A DNA stretch of 64,000 nucleotides from Austwickia chelonae (GCF_003391095.1 NZ_CP031447.1:1240001-1304000), one strand, 5' to 3'; shown: positions 50,763 through 59,956, numbered from the stretch's first letter. The notes: generated by a model from the sequence alone, not told the origin. Program-made: numbers and translations.

Positions 50763-51848
50763 TCAGCGGTCTCTCTCTGTGGCGATGTCGACGAGTTCTT
50801 CCAACGCAGCCCTACCGGTTTCGGTGAGGTCGGTGATGGCAGAGAGCTCGGCTCGAGCGATGGTCGTCTGCTCGGTGATGATCTCCTCGTGCCGCTCCAG
50901 GGCACCGGAACCGCGGACCAGGTCCCGCATCGTCTCGATCTCGTCGTCGGTCAGATCGTTGTGGCCCAGACCTGCAGACATCGTTGCCCTGCCTTCGGCG
51001 TCGAGGCAGTCCAGGGTCAGGGCCAACAGGACGGTTCGCTTCCCCTCGCGGAGATCGTCGCCAGCAGGTTTGCCGGTCGTCGAAGGATCACCGAAGATCC
51101 CCAGGACGTCATCTCGTAACTGGAAGGCTTCCCCGAGCGCCAAACCGTAGGCGGACAGGTGTGCGGCTGCCGTGTCGTCCACCCCCGCGGCATGTGCGCC
51201 GATCAGGAGCGGATGCTCCACGCTGTACTTCGCACTCTTGTAACGGACGACTTGGCGGGTCTGCTCGATCCGTTCGGTTGTGGCCAAACCGTCCCATCCA
51301 CGGACAGAGACCAGGACATCGAGGAACTGGCCGCCCATGAGCTGGGTGCGCATCACGTCGAAGACGGTGCGTGCCCGGTCGAGTTCCTCGACCGGTAGTC
51401 CGCTCCCGGCGACCATCTCGTCGGTCCACACCAAGCAGAGGTCTCCGGCGAGAATGGCGCCGGAGACGCCGAAGCGGTCAGCATCCCCGGTCCAACTCTC
51501 CTGGCCGTGCCGGTTGGCCAGCGCACGATGAGCAGTGGCTCGTCCACGCCGGGTCGCGCTGTCGTCCATGACGTCGTCGTGGAGGAGCGCGGCGGCCTGG
51601 AACATCTCCATCGCTGTGGCGACAGAGGTCATCTGTTCGGCATGCGCGCCTCCACAAGCGAGGTATCCGCTGTGGCAGAACGCAGCTCGCAGTCGTTTCC
51701 CACCGGCCAAGAGCCCCTCGATCGCATCGACGAGCTGGGTCATGTCCGGCCCAAGTTCAGCGAGAACTTCCCGCTGACGTGCCATTTCGGCATCGATCCT
51801 TTCCTGGACATGTTCGCGGAAGATGCCCAGGTCCCATGCACTGCTCAA
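50763..51848 (-). CDS. Polyprenyl (geranylgeranyl-type) diphosphate synthase
   Basis: This 361-aa prenyltransferase chains isopentenyl diphosphate onto an allylic primer. The first Asp-rich motif is LLHDDVMD, with GGKRLRAAF before it, and the second is FQLRDDVLGIFGD. Chain length cannot be fixed, although the bulky residues before the first motif favour a short-to-medium product. The TTG start at 51848 is set by GGGAGG 6-9 nt upstream. It is divergent from metF. Menaquinone side chains or membrane isoprenoids are likely products. Confidence 0.92.
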   Translation of the reverse strand: MSSAWDLGIFREHVQERIDAEMARQREVLAELGPDMTQLVDAIEGLLAGGKRLRAAFCHSGYLACGGAHAEQMTSVATAMEMFQAAALLHDDVMDDSATRRGRATAHRALANRHGQESWTGDADRFGVSGAILAGDLCLVWTDEMVAGSGLPVEELDRARTVFDVMRTQLMGGQFLDVLVSVRGWDGLATTERIEQTRQVVRYKSAKYSVEHPLLIGAHAAGVDDTAAAHLSAYGLALGEAFQLRDDVLGIFGDPSTTGKPAGDDLREGKRTVLLALTLDCLDAEGRATMSAGLGHNDLTDDEIETMRDLVRGSGALERHEEIITEQTTIARAELSAITDLTETGRAALEELVDIATERDR

Positions 51849-51897
51849 ACGGTCCTCCCGAAAGCTGGTCCTCTGAGCCTACGTTGTTGTTCTCTTC

Positions 51898-51903
51898 TAC
51901 GCT
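51898..51903 (+). promoter_or_regulatory. -10 hexamer of leaderless metF promoter
   Basis: TACGCT ends 7 nt before ATG 51911. Confidence 0.55.
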
Positions 51904-51910
51904 GATCTGC

Positions 51911-53215
51911 ATGTCACGCCCGTCGATTCCAGAGCTTCTCTCCGCACCCGAAGCCACGTTCAGTTTCGAGTTCTTCCCTCCGAAGAACGACCCTGCGGAG
52001 GACGCCCTGTGGGACGCCATCCGACGGTTGGAGCCGTTGGCGCCGGCTTTCGTCTCGGTGACCTACGGCGCCGGTGGGTCGACCAGGGACCGGACAGTTC
52101 GGGTGACTGAACGGATCGCGAAGGAGACCACACTGCGCCCGATGGCGCACCTGACCTGTGTCTCCTCCTCGGTGGACCAGCTCCGGGAGGTCGTCGGTCA
52201 ATATGCGGCCGGTGGTGTTCGGGATATCCTGGCGTTGCGCGGCGATCCGCCGGGCGTCCCCGGAACTCCCTGGACGCCCCACCCCGAAGGCCTGGACCAT
52301 GCCGAGGACCTGGTGCGTCTCCTGCGGAGCCTAGGCGATTTCACCGTTGGCGTGGCAGCTTTTCCCGATAAACATCCTGAAGCGGTCGACTTCGAGGCCG
52401 ATGCCGAGGTCCTGGCTCGTAAGTTCGAGGCCGGCGCTCAATTCGCGGTGACCCAGTTCGCTTTCGATGTCGACTCGTACACCAGGCTCCGGGACCGGCT
52501 TGCGGCGCGGGGATGGGACGCTCCTATCGTCCCCGGACTGATGCCGGTGACCTCTTACAAACAGGTCAGCCGAATGGCTGAACTGTCCGGAACAGCGCTG
52601 CCTGCTGCCGTGGTAGCGCGATTGGCTCCTCTGGAGGGGCAACCGGAGGCCTTGTGTGCCGAAGGGGTTCAGATCGCCACGGAGCTGGCGGAGAAACTGC
52701 TGGCAGAAGGTGCCCCGGGGCTGCACTTCTACACGATGAACCGATCCACGGCGACTTTGCAGGTCTACCGAAATCTCGTGGGCGGCCCGCCGGAGCTGTC
52801 GGTTCCCTTGCCGACGCGCTCGGACCGGCTACGAGGCGGCGTCGTCGCCTCGGTGTGGCGGGTCGTCGACGCCATCGGTGCACAGGACTGGCAAGCGGTC
52901 AGGGAGTGCCTCTGTGCGCAGGTTGTCGTAGAACTCCCGGTCCAAGGCATCCGGCTTCAAGGGATCGAGGCACTCATGGGAGTGCTTCCCGGTTCTTTCG
53001 AGAAGTTGTCCGTCGAACGAGTGGTCTACGACGGTGGGCTCCAGGTAGTTCTCTGGGTCAGCAGGGATGAGCTGGTCGGCAGCCGTACCCATGATGCGGT
53101 TTTCATCTGCCTTGATGCCGTGGGGAGAATCGAATCGGTGGTGGATCTGCGCCCAGCGAACGTTGCCTCGACCGAAGAGGTTTCGACGGAAGCTGGTCGT
53201 GGAGCCAGGGGTTGA
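51911..53215 (+). CDS. metF: Methylenetetrahydrofolate reductase with C-terminal NTF2-like domain
   Basis: MetF reduces methylene-THF to methyl-THF for methionine synthesis. Residues 1-290 are a complete FAD-binding TIM barrel: FSFEFFPPKND, VSVTYGAGGSTRDRT, HLTCVSSS, LALRGDPPG, AAFPDKHPEA, VTQFAFDVD and GLHFYTMNRSTATLQVYRNL. MetF normally ends there. Here 144 further residues follow in frame (from about 52781), with the pattern VVDAIGAQDWQAVRECL, GIEALMGVLPG and THDAVFICLDAVGRIESVVDLRPA, which looks like an NTF2/SnoaL-like fold. ATG 51911 is leaderless. The extension is the odd feature. Confidence 0.88.
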   Translation: MSRPSIPELLSAPEATFSFEFFPPKNDPAEDALWDAIRRLEPLAPAFVSVTYGAGGSTRDRTVRVTERIAKETTLRPMAHLTCVSSSVDQLREVVGQYAAGGVRDILALRGDPPGVPGTPWTPHPEGLDHAEDLVRLLRSLGDFTVGVAAFPDKHPEAVDFEADAEVLARKFEAGAQFAVTQFAFDVDSYTRLRDRLAARGWDAPIVPGLMPVTSYKQVSRMAELSGTALPAAVVARLAPLEGQPEALCAEGVQIATELAEKLLAEGAPGLHFYTMNRSTATLQVYRNLVGGPPELSVPLPTRSDRLRGGVVASVWRVVDAIGAQDWQAVRECLCAQVVVELPVQGIRLQGIEALMGVLPGSFEKLSVERVVYDGGLQVVLWVSRDELVGSRTHDAVFICLDAVGRIESVVDLRPANVASTEEVSTEAGRGARG

Positions 53216-53375
53216 GCGGAGCCTCTCCCCGGAATCGTCCGGCCTTTCCCTGAGGGCATGGGTGGCTCTCCTGCGGGGTACTAAAGTGACACGGAGGAGC
53301 ACCTGGGAGAGCCGCACCGCGGACGAGCGCATCGCAAGAGGGCATCTCTGGCGATGGGAAAAGAGAGTCGCATCG
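53216..53375 (+). other. Gap between metF and methyltransferase gene
   Basis: This 160-nt stretch stays open in the downstream frame. GGAGGAG at 53292-53298 is not followed by a suitable start, and a TACTAA at 53279-53284 directly precedes GTG 53286, an in-frame but less likely start. No other element was recognised. Confidence 0.35.
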
Positions 53376-54155
53376 ATGCCTGAAGAATCGCGCCGTGTGC
53401 GTCGTGGCAACCTCCATCATTCGCCACGCACCGTCATCTTGTGGGAGCGGGTCACCGCCGCGGTCGACATGCGCGTCGCCGAGGTCGGGCGCCCACTGCG
53501 GGTGGTGGATCTCGGCGGAGGGAGCGGGGGGATGGCGGTTCCCCTCGCAGCGCTGGGACACCATGTCACCGTGGTCGACCCCAGTCCGGACGCACTGGCG
53601 TCCTTGGAGCGTCGGCTCCGTGATGCGGATATCCCTGATGCCGGGCAGCATCTCGTCGCAGTCCAAGGTGATTCGACGGTGTTGGCCGATCTGGGGCTCG
53701 ACGGGGTCGATCTGATCACCTGTCACGGGGTCCTGGAGGTCGATGACGATCCGGAACGGACCCTGTCCGATATCGCCGAGGCACTCGCTCCGGGGGGGAT
53801 ACTCAGCCTGCTCGTCGCCCAACGGTTGGCAGTGGTCCTCGCCAGGGCGCTGGCCGGACGGTTCACTCAGGCCAGGTCTGCCTTGCAGAGCGAAGACGGA
53901 CGTTATGGGGAAGGCGATCCGATGCCGCGACGCTACGACCAGGACCAGCTGTGCGAGTTCGTCATTCGGTCCGGTCTTACGGTCGTGGACCGTCGAGGTC
54001 TGCGAGTTTTCACTGATCTGGTGCCTTCTGCCTTCGTCGACAGCGAGGTGGACCGGGAGGCTCTACTCGCCCTGGAACGGGCGATCGCCGAGCACGCAGA
54101 CCATGAGTTGTTGGGACGTCTGGGCAGCGCTGCTCACCTGCTCGCCCGCCGCTGA
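53376..54155 (+). CDS. Class I SAM-dependent methyltransferase
   Basis: This 259-aa protein has the SAM motifs VVDLGGGSGGMAVPLAALGH, VTVVDPSPDALASLERR and VDLITCHGVLEVDDDPERTL, followed by LAPGGILSLLVAQR. It resembles Ubie/CmoB-like small-molecule methyltransferases, but the acceptor is unknown. ATG 53376 gives an N-terminus like its homologues; earlier starts are possible. It is followed 32 bp later by dinB. Confidence 0.8.
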   Translation: MPEESRRVRRGNLHHSPRTVILWERVTAAVDMRVAEVGRPLRVVDLGGGSGGMAVPLAALGHHVTVVDPSPDALASLERRLRDADIPDAGQHLVAVQGDSTVLADLGLDGVDLITCHGVLEVDDDPERTLSDIAEALAPGGILSLLVAQRLAVVLARALAGRFTQARSALQSEDGRYGEGDPMPRRYDQDQLCEFVIRSGLTVVDRRGLRVFTDLVPSAFVDSEVDREALLALERAIAEHADHELLGRLGSAAHLLARR

Positions 54156-54187
54156 TCCGGGCGGGTCGTCCGGAGGGGAGCCCTCTC

Positions 54188-55468
54188 ATGAGTCGTCGAC
54201 ATTTCGAGGTGCCACGGCGCACGAGCGACCGCCCCCCGGATGACACCGGTTGTTCGATCCTGCACGTCGACATGGACGCCTTCTACGCCTCGGTCTCCTT
54301 GCTGCAGCATCCTGAGCTGGTGGGTAGGCCTGTGGTGATCGGGGGCGGGCCGAGGGGGGTGGTCCTGTCGGCCACCTACGAAGCTCGACTCTTCGGAGTG
54401 ACCTCGGCCATGCCGCTGAGTCGTGTCCACCGGATCTGCCCTCAAGCTGTGTTGTTGGCCCCCGACCACGCTGCCTATGCCCAGGTCTCGAAGTCCGTCA
54501 TGGCGGTCTTCGGCGAGATCACCCCTCTGGTCGAGCCGATCAGCATGGACGAGGCCTTCCTCGATGTCTCCGGGGCTCTGCTCAGGTGGGGGTCACCGGT
54601 CAGGATCGGGGAAGCTGTCCGGGAACGTGTTCTGCATGATCAGGGCATCACCTGTTCTGTGGGGGTCGCCGCCAACAAATTCGTGGCGAAGCTGGCTTCC
54701 TCGTTGGCTAAGCCGGACGGATTGTTGGTCGTCCCGGAGCCCGAGGCCGTCGCTTTCGTGCAGCAACTCCCGGTGGCGGCCTTGTGGGGAGTGGGGGACC
54801 GTACCGAGGAGAACCTGATCCGATCGGGGTTCCGCACCGTCGAAGACATTGCTAGGGCGTCCCCGACGGTGCTGCGTGCTCACTTCGGTGCGCTCGGGGA
54901 GCGGCTGTACGACTTCGCGTGGGGGCGGGACCCCCGCCCTGTCGTTCCTACGCGGCAGGAGAAGAGCCTCGGTGCGGACGAGACCTTCTCCCAGGACATC
55001 GACGACCTTCAAGAACTACGGCGACGTCTGCTCCGGCTCTCCGAGAAAGTAGCGGCGCGTGCTCGCTCCCACGGGGTCCTGGCCCGCACGGTGAGTCTTC
55101 GTGGACGGTTCGTCGATTTCAGCTCAGTCAGTCGCTCTCGTACCCTGCCTACGCCTACGGACGCTGGGCAGGAGATCTATGCCGTCGCTGGAGACCTGCT
55201 CGACGACCTGTGGCGAACTTCGGGGAAACGGTTCCGCCTTTTGGGCGTTCGTGTGGAGGGTCTGCTGCCGACCCAGAGCACACCTATCCAGGGGACTCTG
55301 GGTGAGCCTGAACGAGGATGGCGGGATGCTGATCGGGCTGTCGACCGGGCAAGTGCCAGATTCGGGGAGGGATCCGTTCGCCCAGCTTCTCTCATCGAGC
55401 CGCGAGAGCGAGGCCGGTCCGGTAGCCCCGCGCAACGGCCGCTGGCCGCTGAGATCGATGACAGGTGA
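54188..55468 (+). CDS. dinB: DNA polymerase IV (Y-family)
   Basis: DinB is an error-prone lesion-bypass polymerase. The 426-aa protein has HVDMDAFYASV with the metal aspartates, VSATYEAR, SMDEAFLDVSG with the second metal aspartate/glutamate, SVGVAANKFVAKLAS, and the helix-hairpin-helix ALWGVGDRTEENL. The little-finger domain follows at about 250-360. A poorly conserved basic tail ends it, with no clear beta-clamp motif. GGAGGGGAG at 54173-54181 precedes ATG 54188. No LexA box was recognised upstream. Confidence 0.94.
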   Translation: MSRRHFEVPRRTSDRPPDDTGCSILHVDMDAFYASVSLLQHPELVGRPVVIGGGPRGVVLSATYEARLFGVTSAMPLSRVHRICPQAVLLAPDHAAYAQVSKSVMAVFGEITPLVEPISMDEAFLDVSGALLRWGSPVRIGEAVRERVLHDQGITCSVGVAANKFVAKLASSLAKPDGLLVVPEPEAVAFVQQLPVAALWGVGDRTEENLIRSGFRTVEDIARASPTVLRAHFGALGERLYDFAWGRDPRPVVPTRQEKSLGADETFSQDIDDLQELRRRLLRLSEKVAARARSHGVLARTVSLRGRFVDFSSVSRSRTLPTPTDAGQEIYAVAGDLLDDLWRTSGKRFRLLGVRVEGLLPTQSTPIQGTLGEPERGWRDADRAVDRASARFGEGSVRPASLIEPRERGRSGSPAQRPLAAEIDDR

Positions 55469-55642
55469 AACCGCTTCCCCGATCGCTACCGTAACCAGGC
55501 AGTCATTGCCTATCCTGGAGTGACCGACACCACGGTGTGGGAGGGGCGGGAATTTTCGACGAGCCTCGTGTGTTGGATCGCAAAGGATCCCCTGAAAAGG
55601 TCAGGACGTGCCAAGAGGCACGTTTCGGTGGAGGAGGTCAGC
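55469..55642 (+). other. DUF3040 upstream region with SD-adjacent hairpin
   Basis: ACGTGCC (55606-55612) and GGCACGT (55617-55623) form a 7-bp stem with an AAGA loop just upstream of the GGAGGAGG ribosome site of the next gene. No clear -10 was chosen; TATCCT at 55509-55514 is one possibility. Confidence 0.35.
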
Positions 55643-56044
55643 ATGCCGCTGTCGGAGCACGAGCAGAAGCTCCTCGACCAGATGGAGCGCGCCCTCTATG
55701 CCGAGGACCCGTCGTTTGCGACCCAGATGAAAGGAACGGGCCGGTCTGTCTCCCGGATGCGCCTTGTCTGGGGTGCGATCGCTGCGGTGGTCGGGCTCGG
55801 GGTCGTCCTCTTGGGGGTCAACCTGATGAGCATCCCCGTGGGCGTTCTGGGCTTCACGATGATGGTGGCCGGAGTCATCTGGGCAGTGACCCCTCGGCGT
55901 GGGGGAGACAAGGGCCTTGCCGGACCTGGGGCAGCAGCGAAGTCGCCGCGGTTCGCTGAGAAGAAGAACGCGAAGAAGCGGCTCGATTTCATGAACCGAC
56001 TGGACGCGAGGTGGGAACGGCGTCGTCATGAGGGCGGACGCTGA
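55643..56044 (+). CDS. DUF3040 family membrane protein
   Basis: This 133-aa protein opens with the DUF3040 signature PLSEHEQKLLDQMERALYAEDPSFA, then two membrane segments (LVWGAIAAVVGLGVVLLGV and PVGVLGFTMMVAGVIWAV) and a basic tail. In many actinobacteria it lies just before mraZ at the division cluster; here it is followed by unrelated genes. GGAGGAGG at 55630-55637 supports ATG 55643. Its function is unknown. Confidence 0.9.
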   Translation: MPLSEHEQKLLDQMERALYAEDPSFATQMKGTGRSVSRMRLVWGAIAAVVGLGVVLLGVNLMSIPVGVLGFTMMVAGVIWAVTPRRGGDKGLAGPGAAAKSPRFAEKKNAKKRLDFMNRLDARWERRRHEGGR

Positions 56045-56220
56045 AGCATCTGCGCGGACTTCCAGGCACGGCAGTGAGCCGCTGCTCGGCTGTCCAAGAA
56101 CGCGAGGTGGTTCCGCCGCTGATGCCCCTACGGCTACTTCGGGTCATGACCCACCGGCAGTTTCCACAGCGGCCTTCGGCCCGGTCGGCGGAGATCCGCC
56201 CACCGGCCGAGGTGTGGAGT

Positions 56221-56430
56221 TCATCCCTGTCGGGACTCCTCATGCAGCCTGCTGGTCTCATCGGAGATCTCGGTCGCGACATCGGCGAGCGCCGGTAGGT
56301 GTTGTCGCGCGTGATGCGCGCAGAAAAGCAGCTCACCGCCAGAGGCCATTCGTGCGCGAACATAGGCCTGCGCGCCGCACCGGTCGCAGCGGTCTGCGGC
56401 GGTCAGTGTGCTCGCAAGTGCTGTCTCCAC
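56221..56430 (-). CDS. DUF7455 zinc-ribbon-like small protein
   Basis: This 69-aa protein has the family pattern LTAADRCDRCGAQAYVRARMASGGELLFCAHHARQH, with CxxC and CxxH pairs that could bind zinc. Start GTG 56430 is set by AGGAAGG 5 nt upstream; the longer frame to 56514 lacks support. Genes of this family commonly lie divergent from parE in actinobacteria, as here. The function is unknown. Confidence 0.85.
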   Translation of the reverse strand: METALASTLTAADRCDRCGAQAYVRARMASGGELLFCAHHARQHLPALADVATEISDETSRLHEESRQG

Positions 56431-56758
56431 ATCGACCTTCCTGTCATGTCTCCTGACGATGGACCCCGGGTGGGCCCATGTCGGAACATGCACCTTGTAT
56501 CGCTCAACAGTCAAACACGCTCCGGTGTTCCCCTGGGAACGTGTCCGTTGTCACGTTCCCAGGCCGTTGCGGTCAGCCATCCTCTCATCGGCTGGTGGTG
56601 TCCCGGACGCAGAAGTTCTCCGCAGGCAAGATCGTCGGTGCCTGATTCGGGGACATCGACGGACGAAAGTCGACCGGTGGTGGGATGTTGTCGTCGATCA
56701 GCGTTACCCTGAACCGCGATCGCCTACCGGTGTCCACCTGCAGAAAGGAATCGCCTCC
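56431..56758. other. Divergent region between DUF7455 gene and parE
   Basis: This 328-nt region holds no gene I can support. It contains the perfect 12-bp inverted repeat at 56532-56563 and a TACCCT hexamer at 56705-56710 that could be the parE -10 with a leader of about 42 nt. Confidence 0.4.
56532..56563. promoter_or_regulatory. Perfect 12-bp inverted repeat upstream of parE
   Basis: CCTGGGAACGTG (56532-56543) and CACGTTCCCAGG (56552-56563) flank an 8-nt spacer. It lies 195 nt upstream of parE and 102 nt upstream of the divergent gene, so it could be an operator or a terminator-like structure. Confidence 0.45.
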
Positions 56759-58870
56759 GTGGCTGCTAGCACGCCCGAGAGTTACAGCGCCCGTCATCTC
56801 CAGGTTCTGGAGGGGCTGGAAGCGGTGCGGAAGCGGCCGGGGATGTACATCGGCTCGACCGACGCCCGCGGCCTGATGCACTGCCTGTGGGAGATCATCG
56901 ACAACGCTGTCGACGAGGCCTTGGGCGGTCATTGCAGTGCGATCGAGGTCATTCTGCATGCGGACGGATCGGTGGAGGTTCGCGACGACGGGCGCGGGAT
57001 CCCTGTGGACGTGGAGCCGCGTACCGGCTTGTCCGGGGTCGAGGTGGTCTTCACGAAGCTCCACGCCGGGGGGAAGTTCGGTGGTGGCAGCTATGCCGCC
57101 TCTGGAGGTCTGCACGGTGTAGGCGCCTCGGTGGTGAATGCGCTTTCCGAACGTCTTGATGTCCAGGTCGACCGAGGCGGCAAGACGTACGCGATGAGTT
57201 TCCACCGAGGTGAGCCCGGTGTGTTCGCTGACGGTGAGGACGGGCCGGAGTTGTCCTCGGCTTTCTCTCCTTTCGTGGAAGGTAGCGAGCTTCAGGTCGT
57301 CGGAAGAGCTCGACGTGGAGTGACCGGGAGCAGAGTTCGTTACTGGGCGGACCGTCAGATCTTTCTCACCGAAGCCGCTTTCTCCTACGAGGAACTGGTC
57401 TCCCGTGTCCGACAGACCTCTTTCTTGGTGCCGGGGCTGAAACTGACGGTGCGGGATGAACGCGGTCTGGCCGGTACACCTGGTGCAGAGGGCCCGTACG
57501 AAGAGGTCTTTCGTCACGACGGCGGGATCAGTGAGTTCTGTGACTTCTTGGCACCGGACACCCCGGTGACCGGAGTATGGCGGCTGCAGGGTGCCGGTCA
57601 TTTCCAGGAGCGGGTGCCCGTACTGGACGACAAGGGCCACATGACGCCCAAGGACGTCCAGCGTGAATGTCAGGTCGATGTGGCTCTGCGCTGGGGGACA
57701 GGCTATGCGACCAGGTCGGAGTCCTTCGTCAACATCATCCACACCCACAAGGGTGGTACGCATGTCACCGGCTTCGAGCAGGCGCTTCTCAAGGTTTTCC
57801 GGAAACAGCTGGAGGAGAATGCGCGGCGTCTTCGCATCGGGCAGGACAAGGTCGAGAAGGACGACATTCTCGCTGGGATGACCGCTGTCATCACCGTGAG
57901 GCTGGCCGAGCCCCAGTTCGAGGGGCAGACCAAGGAAGTTCTCGGGACGAATGCAGTCCGGGCGATCGTCTCACGAGTGGTGGAGAAAGAGCTCACCGCC
58001 GTATTGCGCTCGTCCAAACGTGATGACAAAGCGCAAAGCTCGCAGCTCTTGGAGAAGATCGTCGCGGAGATGAAATCTCGGATCTCCGCGCGTACCCACA
58101 AGGAGAACCAACGACGCAAGAATGCGTTGGAGACATCTACGCTGCCTTCGAAGTTGGCTGATTGCCGCAGCTCGGAGGTTCAACGCACTGAACTCTTCAT
58201 CGTTGAGGGCGATTCAGCGTTGGGCACGGCGAAACTGGCCAGGGACAGCGACTTCCAGGCGTTGATGCCCATCCGGGGGAAGATCCTCAACGTGCAGAAG
58301 GCCTCGGTCGGGGACATGTTGAAGAATGCGGAGTGCGCGGCGATCATCCAGGTCGTGGGTGCGGGGATCGGGCGCAGCTTCGACGTGGATGCCGCTCGCT
58401 ACGGCAAGGTCATCATCATGACCGATGCCGACGTCGACGGGGCTCACATCCGTACTCTGCTGTTGACCCTCTTCTTCCGGTACATGCGTCCTCTGGTTGA
58501 GGCAGGAAGGGTCTACGCGGCTGTTCCGCCGCTGCACCGGATCGAGGTCGTCAACCCCGGGGCGAAGAAGAACGAGCTGATCTATACCTACAACGAGGCC
58601 CAGATGCGGACCACGATGGCCCGGCTGCGTCGCTCCGGGCGGAAGGTGAAGGAACCCCAACGGTACAAGGGCCTGGGTGAGATGGACGCGCATCAGCTCG
58701 CGGAGACGACGATGGATAAGAAACAGCGCACGCTGCGACGGGTGACCCTGGCCGATGCAGAAGCGGCGGAGCGAGTCTTCGATCTGCTCATGGGCAGCGA
58801 TGTTGCGCCCCGTAAGGATTTCATCGTCGACCGCGCACACAGCCTTGATCGGGAGCGGATCGACGCCTGA
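56759..58870 (+). CDS. parE: DNA topoisomerase IV subunit B-like (ParE)
   Basis: This 703-aa type IIA topoisomerase subunit supplies ATP hydrolysis for DNA decatenation. The GHKL ATPase domain has ENIIDNAVDEALGG-like EIIDNAVDEALGG, DDGRGIPV and LHAGGKFGGGSYAASGGLHGVGASVVNAL. The TOPRIM domain has LFIVEGDSALG and IIMTDADVDGAHIRTLLL. The motif LAEPQFEGQTKEVLGT and the DUF7455 neighbour favour ParE over GyrB; parC is not in the window. GTG 56759 follows AAAGGAA. Confidence 0.93.
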   Translation: MAASTPESYSARHLQVLEGLEAVRKRPGMYIGSTDARGLMHCLWEIIDNAVDEALGGHCSAIEVILHADGSVEVRDDGRGIPVDVEPRTGLSGVEVVFTKLHAGGKFGGGSYAASGGLHGVGASVVNALSERLDVQVDRGGKTYAMSFHRGEPGVFADGEDGPELSSAFSPFVEGSELQVVGRARRGVTGSRVRYWADRQIFLTEAAFSYEELVSRVRQTSFLVPGLKLTVRDERGLAGTPGAEGPYEEVFRHDGGISEFCDFLAPDTPVTGVWRLQGAGHFQERVPVLDDKGHMTPKDVQRECQVDVALRWGTGYATRSESFVNIIHTHKGGTHVTGFEQALLKVFRKQLEENARRLRIGQDKVEKDDILAGMTAVITVRLAEPQFEGQTKEVLGTNAVRAIVSRVVEKELTAVLRSSKRDDKAQSSQLLEKIVAEMKSRISARTHKENQRRKNALETSTLPSKLADCRSSEVQRTELFIVEGDSALGTAKLARDSDFQALMPIRGKILNVQKASVGDMLKNAECAAIIQVVGAGIGRSFDVDAARYGKVIIMTDADVDGAHIRTLLLTLFFRYMRPLVEAGRVYAAVPPLHRIEVVNPGAKKNELIYTYNEAQMRTTMARLRRSGRKVKEPQRYKGLGEMDAHQLAETTMDKKQRTLRRVTLADAEAAERVFDLLMGSDVAPRKDFIVDRAHSLDRERIDA

Positions 58871-58935
58871 GTCGCCGCGATGAGTACGGGGAGGGGCGAC
58901 GGACGCTCTCCCCGGCTCCGGTCATCGAGTGGACA

Positions 58936-59949
58936 TCACCTCGGCAGGGGCGCCTGCACGGTCAGTTCCACCTGGTAGGAGGTGGAACCGACCTCTTTTC
59001 CTCCGCACGAGACGGCAGGACCAGGCCGGGTGACTGCGGTGACGATGGCCAGCCAACGACGCCCGTCGACATGAGTGACCTGGTACCGGCTCTGGCTGGT
59101 TCCTTCCGGTGGCGCTTGAGACGGTTCCTCGTGAGGAAGGCCGAGCACCTGTAATGCGGACACTCTTGGTTCGCCTGCGGTAGCCCGGACGGAGGCCTCT
59201 GCGGCTTGCGCCGGTCCTGGCAGATGAGCCATCCCTCTCAGATGGGTCTGGCCGAGGACCTCGCTCGGAAGGCGGCCGTACTGGGCGGCGTCGACAACGG
59301 AGACGGCCAACGGCGCGGTCAGGCGGGCGAAGGTCGCTCCAGAGGGAAGTACCAGACCCGTCGGTGCGAAGCGGTGACCGCCGGTGTGAGTGCACTCCCA
59401 GACCAACTGCGCACGTTGGCCTGCTGCATAGGCTGCGACTTTCCGTCCTCGTACTGCGCAGCACAGGTCACGCTTACCGTTGGTGCAGATCAAGAGCACC
59501 GGGGTCCGGCAGTAGTTGAGCTCGGGCAGGGTCTTCCGGGCGGCTTCGGCATCGCCAGCGGCGATAGCGTCCCAGGGAAGCCGGGTCAACACTGCAGGGT
59601 CGACGAACAGTCCTTGCAGAAGCCACGGCTCGCCCTCTGGATTTCTACCGGCGAGGTAGACCCGTCGGGGCGTGCCCGAGTTGTCCTTACGGTGGTCGCC
59701 TACTGCGCGGATCAGCAGGGCGCGGCCGCCTGCCTCCACGGTGTCCTGTTGAAGGGTCGTGCCGATCTGCGGGTCCAGCCGTGATTCGGTGAAAGCCTTG
59801 GCGCCCCAAGGGCCAGGTTGCTCCACCGCCAGCCAGAAGACAGCGGGGGAAGCGGTACCCCACACGGGGGACTCCGCATCGTCCCAGACCTGCGAGCACA
59901 GGGAGTCGCGTCCAGGGGCATCAGCACTGATACGGGATGCTTCACTCAC
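58936..59949 (-). CDS. Sucrase ferredoxin-like protein (thioredoxin-like 2Fe-2S)
   Basis: This 337-aa protein belongs to the Suc_Fer-like group, named from a plant annotation and not shown to be a sucrase. Cysteines that may bind a 2Fe-2S cluster occur in RDSLCSQ, LLICTNGKRDLCCAVRGRK and WECTHTGGHRFAPTGLVLPSG. Its true partners are unknown. I chose GTG 59949 because TACCGT ends 7 nt upstream, giving a leaderless start; the frame extends to 60114 without a promoter. Confidence 0.82.
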   Translation of the reverse strand: MSEASRISADAPGRDSLCSQVWDDAESPVWGTASPAVFWLAVEQPGPWGAKAFTESRLDPQIGTTLQQDTVEAGGRALLIRAVGDHRKDNSGTPRRVYLAGRNPEGEPWLLQGLFVDPAVLTRLPWDAIAAGDAEAARKTLPELNYCRTPVLLICTNGKRDLCCAVRGRKVAAYAAGQRAQLVWECTHTGGHRFAPTGLVLPSGATFARLTAPLAVSVVDAAQYGRLPSEVLGQTHLRGMAHLPGPAQAAEASVRATAGEPRVSALQVLGLPHEEPSQAPPEGTSQSRYQVTHVDGRRWLAIVTAVTRPGPAVSCGGKEVGSTSYQVELTVQAPLPR

Positions 59950-59956
59950 CTGGGCT

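Noticed and set aside
56074-56298. Plus-strand frame between the DUF3040 and DUF7455 genes
   Set aside because: It overlaps the DUF7455 gene antisense and has no start signal or domain.
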